Assembly: GCA_003615045.1 (NCBI GenBank)
Contig: ML014324.1
Span: forward strand, 1-29,528
Direction of reading: 5' to 3'
Length of the DNA stretch: 29,528 bases
Source: Caulochytrium protostelioides
Taxonomy: Eukaryota > Chytridiomycota > Caulochytriomycetes > Caulochytriales > Caulochytriaceae
Position numbers and translations under genes: made by a program. How positions within the stretch are numbered: the stretch's first letter is position 1; the number at the start of each line of letters is the position of its first letter. The notes beneath the pieces are model-generated. The model was given only the letters and a program-made list of their open reading frames with translations. It did not search any database and was not told where the DNA came from. This document shows positions 25,601 to 29,528 of this stretch, in pieces.

Positions 25601-27626
25601 AACGCATCCGCGCGATTCTTGTTTTGCGCAGAAGCACGGGACGTTCATCGCCCGCGCCGTCTGGCATGGCCCCAACAAAGACGGCCATCTCGAGCTGGCC
25701 CCGCTGTCGGAGCAGGACCGCGTCCGGTCGCGCTGGGTCACCGGCGCCCCTGGCGCCGATCCCGCTCCGGTCTTGGCGCTCCGCACCGTCAATGCATCCA
25801 CGGAGTGGATGATGCTAACGACGGTGGACAAATACCTCGCCAAAAGCCCCTTGGCGTCTTGGTTGACCCGCACGGCCCCGCGGGTGGGAGCCCCCGGCGC
25901 GAAGGCTAACATAGTGACCAAGTCGCTCGTGAAAAAGCACGCTTTACCGCGGCTGATGGTGCTCGCGAGCGAAGCGGCGACAGCGTTCCGCTTGAATCCC
26001 AGCCAAGCTCGGGTATTGGAAAACGCCATGCACGCTCTGGCTATGGCCGTCGGGCCGTCGGGCGGTTCGTCAATACCGTCGCCCTTCACACTGGTCCATG
26101 GCACCTTTGGCGCCGGCAAAACGTATCTGCTAGCATGCTTGATCGTGTGCCTTCAACGTGCTGCCGACGCGGATTTATTGGTGCATTCTGGTGGGTTCCG
26201 CGTCGCCATCGCGTCGTTGACCAATGTCGCCGTGGACCGCGTCCTCCAAGTCTTGCTGACGCTCGGGTTCCGCGACTTTGTGCGCGTGGGGAGCCTGCGC
26301 CGGATGGCCAAAACGGTCCTGCCGTTTGCGGCGCAGACGCAGACGGCCAAGAGTGACGAGCTGCGCGATCTCCAGGCCATCTTGGCCGAGACGTCCGCGC
26401 CCGAGGATCGCCAACACATTGCGGAAGCCATCCGCCGCTTCAAAGCCGATGAGAACCAGCTCATCCTCGACCACGCTTTTCTGCTCGGCGTCACGTGCTC
26501 GGCGTGCGTGTTCGAGTCGCTGAACAAGTATCACTGCCATCTGCTGATCCTTGACGAGGCGAGCCAGATGATGGAACCGCTGAGCCTCGTTCCCGTACTG
26601 CGTATGGGGGCGGTCCGCGCCGTTCTGGTGGGGGATCCTTGCCAACTGGCGCCCACCATCACCAGTCTAACGAGTGTCGGTGCCCGCGGGCTCGAGCGAA
26701 CGCTGTTCGAGCGGCTGGCCGACATGGGCATCCGTCCGACGTTTCTCCGCGCGCAGTATCGCTGCCATCCCGCCATCGCGACGCTGAGCAGCCGTCTGTT
26801 CTACGCCAATCGGCTGGAGACCGGCCGGTCGGTCGCCGCGTATGCCGGCATAGTCGACCGCCTGCCGCCGATCTTGATGATTGAGCCTGACGGCCCCGCC
26901 AATGAAAACAACGCGTCGGCGGCCGAAGGCAGCTGGCACAATGCGGCGGAGGCAGACCAGATCATGACGTTTGCCGCGCAGTTGCTCGCCCTCGGTCTGC
27001 CACCGCATCAGCTCGGAATCATCTCGATGTACAAGGCTCAGATCGCGCTCCTCGCGCGATACCGCGCTTTGCGGCAGCTGCCCGACCGCATCGTCATCAG
27101 CAGCGTGGACGCCTTCCAGGGCTCTGAAAAGGCCGTCATCCTGCTCTCGACTGTCCGTGTCCGCCAGCTGGGATTCTTGGACGAACCGCGCCGCGTCAAT
27201 GTCGCCTTGACCCGCGCAGAGCGGCATCTCGTGATATTCGGCACCCGGGGGCTGCTGGTCACACATCCGATGTGGCGTCGTATTGTCGAGTATGCGGATG
27301 ACGTGGCGCAACGTCACGTGGCACAGACGGCCCCCGCGACCCCGCATCGCCCGACGTGCAGCCCGCTTGACAGGGAAGCCCCTGCGAATGGGGTCACTCC
27401 TGTGAACGAGGCAGATCGTGACGAAGCCGTGGCCCCTGAACGCGCATGGTCTGCCTTGCGGACCACAGCCGACTGGCTGGCAGTTCTTGACGGGGCCACC
27501 CCAGACAGCGCCGTCATTCAATACCTGCAGGGCGTGCCGACGCCTGAGGCTGAGGGTGACGCACCCTCCCCCGAACCAAGCGATGCAGGGTCTGACCTTG
27601 ACGATGGACCCGCAGGCGGGACCTAA
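22624..27626 (+). CDS. ZGRF1: ZGRF1-like DNA helicase (DUF2439 + SF1B helicase), two exons
   Basis: Predicted UPF1-like superfamily 1 helicase related to ZGRF1, which in animals acts with RAD51 in recombination repair; Mte1 and Dbl2 are the yeast DUF2439 relatives. Exons 22624-25010 and 25199-27626 give 1604 residues. The start ATG lies in CTACCATGG. The N-terminal DUF2439 domain (1-80) includes CSKLYAQRKVKPFHDGVLAY, followed by a long disordered, acidic and Ala-rich region (85-790). The second exon opens with VEQLAKRVTPISCDDL and FESVLFYKQTLITALHEHLQ, typical of the family. The helicase core has GTFGAGKT (1097-1104, Walker A), ILDEAS (about 1246-1251, Walker B), LVGDPCQLAPT, LRAQYRCHPAIATL, VDAFQGSEKAV and NVALTRAERH (1463-1472). 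An acidic tail follows. No GRF zinc finger is visible, unlike human ZGRF1. If the intron were absent, these would be two adjacent genes. Confidence 0.9.
25011..25198 (+). other. Spliceosomal intron in ZGRF1 (188 nt)
   Basis: The 5' site is GTAAGT directly after GATTCG, and the 3' site is CTTGCAG before GGTCGAGCAG. Splicing is phase 2 and joins CG to G, giving Arg and then Val-Glu-Gln-Leu in the helicase half. Retention would stop translation at the TAA at 25012-25014, so the two halves of the gene are continuous only after splicing. A possible branch site is CTTGATG/GTGACCT about 45-55 bases upstream of the 3' site. This is the only splice pair I found that fits both frames. Confidence 0.85.
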
Positions 27627-29252
27627 CCTGCGGATGGTCGCGACAAGGCATGGGGTGAGGTGTTCCTGGGGCGGAACAGCTTAAAATGTTCTAATGGAAC
27701 AGAAAGAGTTGATCATTACTATGAGCAAAATACAGCTTTCCTTCAACCCGCACACAAGCAAGCAAAGATGCTAGGTATCCTTGCATCGAAGCATGCTTGT
27801 ATCCGAAGGGAGCCGCTTTGTCATCACCGTCAATAGATAGGCCCATCGTCGCCGTGCGCTCGTCGTACACCAGAGCCCCCGCGATGCCGGCGAAGCAAGA
27901 GAGAGGGCGATGTGCGCGTCGTGGCCCTCGCGCTGTGGCTGATGGGAGGATCAGGATCTCGGCACCGCGGGTCAACGGGAGGTCCGAGATGATGCATGAC
28001 CGACGGAAACGCCGTTTCTCATAGCTGCAACGACAGGACTGTCGTCTCGGACCACGGAGGAAGTGACGAGGCGACGGTCGCGCTCTGGCCTCCCCGTCTG
28101 CTCGAGACCACCACTGCGGGAAGGAAACCCCTGTGCCCCCAGCAGCGCCGAAGAAAGCCGCCGCCTCAGCGTCGGACCATACCCAGAAGGTCGGTTCGGG
28201 CTTCATCGCGACCGGGAACTCGCAGCTATGGGCTCCCTCAGAGCCGGCGGCGTCTGTCCGATTCGATGAGGGTTTCTGTTCCATGAGGGTGCGAAGTGAG
28301 CACAACAACGGTTCTCCATGGCCCTTTTGTAAAATAAAAAATAAAATCAAAACAGAAGGAAGGCGGCGCAGCAGGGTCCGGCGAGTCAACCCCTCCCGCC
28401 CCCGACATCAAGCGCTTTGTCGTACTGACGGAGGCTGTGCAACGCTTCGCTCGCGCGCATCCATCGGCGCCGGCGCATCGGTAGGCAGAGGTCACCGCAT
28501 TTTGCTGCCCGTTGTAGGTCAGCCTCATGCTTTGCTGCAAGCTACTTATGATTGATTCGCCATGTTGCATGACGATGCAGGATTGCGATCGACGAGTCCG
28601 GCCGCTTGGACCCGTGTCCCTGGACTCGCTCCTTTCATGCTTCCTGCTAATCCTTTCCTTTCGACGTTTCCGCCACCGCCCCGCCTCCTTCTATCTTTTA
28701 CTTTTCTTTTCTTACTGCTGCTTGCCCCCGACGGTTTCAAGTCACGCTTCGATGTGAAACTGTCCTTGAAAACCTGCAGATGGCGTTTCAGCGCCGCTAT
28801 CTAGACACGGTCTCCACCGTCGCTCATCGAAGTCTTTTTCCTTTTTTTTTCGCTGATGCTTTGGCTAGAGAGAGGCTGCACCACAGGGATGAAGCCCCCA
28901 CGGCCGCCGTAAACATGGTCCATGGAGGCATGCCTCACTTGGCCTTCGCTCAAGCTATGGCCACGTCATATTCCCTGCAGGCTTGCGGCCATAGGCGAGG
29001 TCGGGAGTGCGTCTCTGCAAGTCACTGCGCGTCCCGGTGGATCCGTTGTAGGTATAGTCAGCGGCTCACACGCCTGGAGCCACATTGTGGCACACAGGGT
29101 CCGTCGCGTCGGCCGGCGTGACGCATTCATCGAAGGGCGATGGGAGAAAAGGATTACAACGTTGAGGGCCGCTCATTAGCAGAGTCATTACGCCATAGAT
29201 GGATGTCGAAGTTTCAGAGTGTAGGGATATCCGGTGGCCAGGTGGCTAGGTG
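27627..29252. other. Right-hand low-GC intergenic region
   Basis: Base composition drops to roughly 50-55% GC, and frames here lack the GC third-position bias of the genes. Two plus-strand AATAAA hexamers lie at 28333-28345, about 700 bp after the ZGRF1 stop, and could serve it only with a long 3' UTR. A pyrimidine-rich stretch (about 28640-28735) resembles the CT-rich blocks found upstream of fungal transcription starts. A 113-codon frame follows it (28780-29121), but it has no recognisable content. Confidence 0.4.
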
Positions 29253-29261
29253 GTATATATA
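29233..29261 (+). promoter_or_regulatory. TATA box preceded by three 8-bp repeats
   Basis: TATATATA at 29254-29261 is a strong TATA-box match in GC-rich surroundings. It is directly preceded by GGTGGCCA, GGTGGCTA and GGTGGTAT, three adjacent near-copies of one 8-mer (29233-29256). It is likely the core promoter of a plus-strand gene that extends beyond the right edge. Confidence 0.4.
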
Positions 29262-29389
29262 GACCGGCGTGGCATGGGCCATGCGGTGCCCCACCTGACC
29301 TGGTGCGCACCCATAATATGGACCGCAGCAGGCGCATGTGGCACGAACGCCGATACCAGACGCCCGGCCTTGACCAAGGACCTTGTCGG

Positions 29390-29488
29390 ATGTTGATGAG
29401 CATTGGCTTCCGTGTCCCCCTCGCCGCATCTCAGCCTTTTCTAGCGGCTTCGCGTCGCCTGGTTTCTAGCTCTCACCGCTTCCCATAG
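29390..29488 (+). CDS. Possible first exon of a gene running off the right edge
   Basis: An ATG about 130 bases after the TATA box (a second lies at 29396) opens 32 codons that end at TAG. The peptide contains FRVPLAASQ and FLAASRRLVSSSHRF, basic and Ser/Ala-rich with no acidic residue, which resembles a mitochondrial presequence. It would need splicing into an exon outside the window. An ATG at 29318 in the same frame is an alternative start. The protein family cannot be named and the call may be wrong. Confidence 0.15.
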   Translation: MLMSIGFRVPLAASQPFLAASRRLVSSSHRFP

Positions 29489-29528
29489 CAGTCTACACGT
29501 GGTTCCTCGCTGACGATAGCGTGTATTA

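Noticed and set aside
25221-27626. Helicase half as a separate gene starting at 25221
   Set aside because: That position is GTG, and the frame runs upstream without a stop to a good CAG acceptor that matches the GTAAGT donor in both phase and frame.
28780-29121. 113-codon plus-strand frame after a pyrimidine-rich tract
   Set aside because: Third positions are not GC-biased as in the other genes here, and no family is recognisable.
1-29528. Bacterial operon, CRISPR array, transposon or virus-like element
   Set aside because: Introns, mitochondrial presequences and eukaryote-specific families show nuclear eukaryotic DNA. No terminal repeats, transposase, reverse transcriptase or spaced repeat array was seen.

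Overview
The window looks like nuclear DNA of a GC-rich eukaryote, most likely a fungus and perhaps an early-diverging (zoosporic) one. The evidence is GC-biased third codon positions, GTAAGT/CAG introns in two genes, gene-by-gene (non-operon) spacing with about 0.2-1.5 kb gaps, and alanine- and proline-rich low-complexity inserts in otherwise conserved proteins. It also has a protein of the fungal YMC020W-like alpha/beta-hydrolase family. Retention of complex I, CstF50, DHTKD1 and a helicase-bearing ZGRF1 argues against a Saccharomyces-like yeast. The lineage is an inference from remembered family features; no search was run.

Layout from left to right: 1-1434 has no recognisable gene and ends in a 7-bp repeat tract. 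DHTKD1 (+) follows at 1435-4368, then an unrecognised 830-residue reading frame (-) at 4509-7001 and a gap with a 9-bp minisatellite. APE2 (-) is at 8490-10502 and CSTF1/CstF50 (+) at 11611-13029. A mitochondrial-type holo-ACP synthase (-) at 13213-13809 and NDUFA2 (+) at 14612-14896 are divergent. Next come a PIH1-domain R2TP-type protein (-) at 15267-16565, a YMC020W-like hydrolase (+) at 17497-19977, TRM10 (-) at 20149-21588 with one 120-nt intron, and a ZGRF1-like DNA helicase (+) at 22624-27626 with one 188-nt intron. The last 1.9 kb has lower GC and no convincing gene, but carries a TATA box near its right end.

Gene orientation alternates almost perfectly, giving four divergent pairs with shared upstream regions (APE2/CSTF1, ACPS/NDUFA2, PIH1/hydrolase, TRM10/ZGRF1). 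Convergent 3' ends are only about 140-370 bp apart. Two themes recur. One is mitochondrial metabolism: DHTKD1, the ACP-activating enzyme, the complex I subunit, and possibly the hydrolase. The other is genome maintenance and RNA processing: APE2, ZGRF1, CstF50, Trm10 and PIH1.

No tRNA, rRNA, CRISPR array, transposon or virus-like element was recognised. The most informative points are the ZGRF1 gene, whose single intron separates a DUF2439 half from a helicase half, the stop-free 3n intron in TRM10, and the ACPS/NDUFA2 divergent pair.
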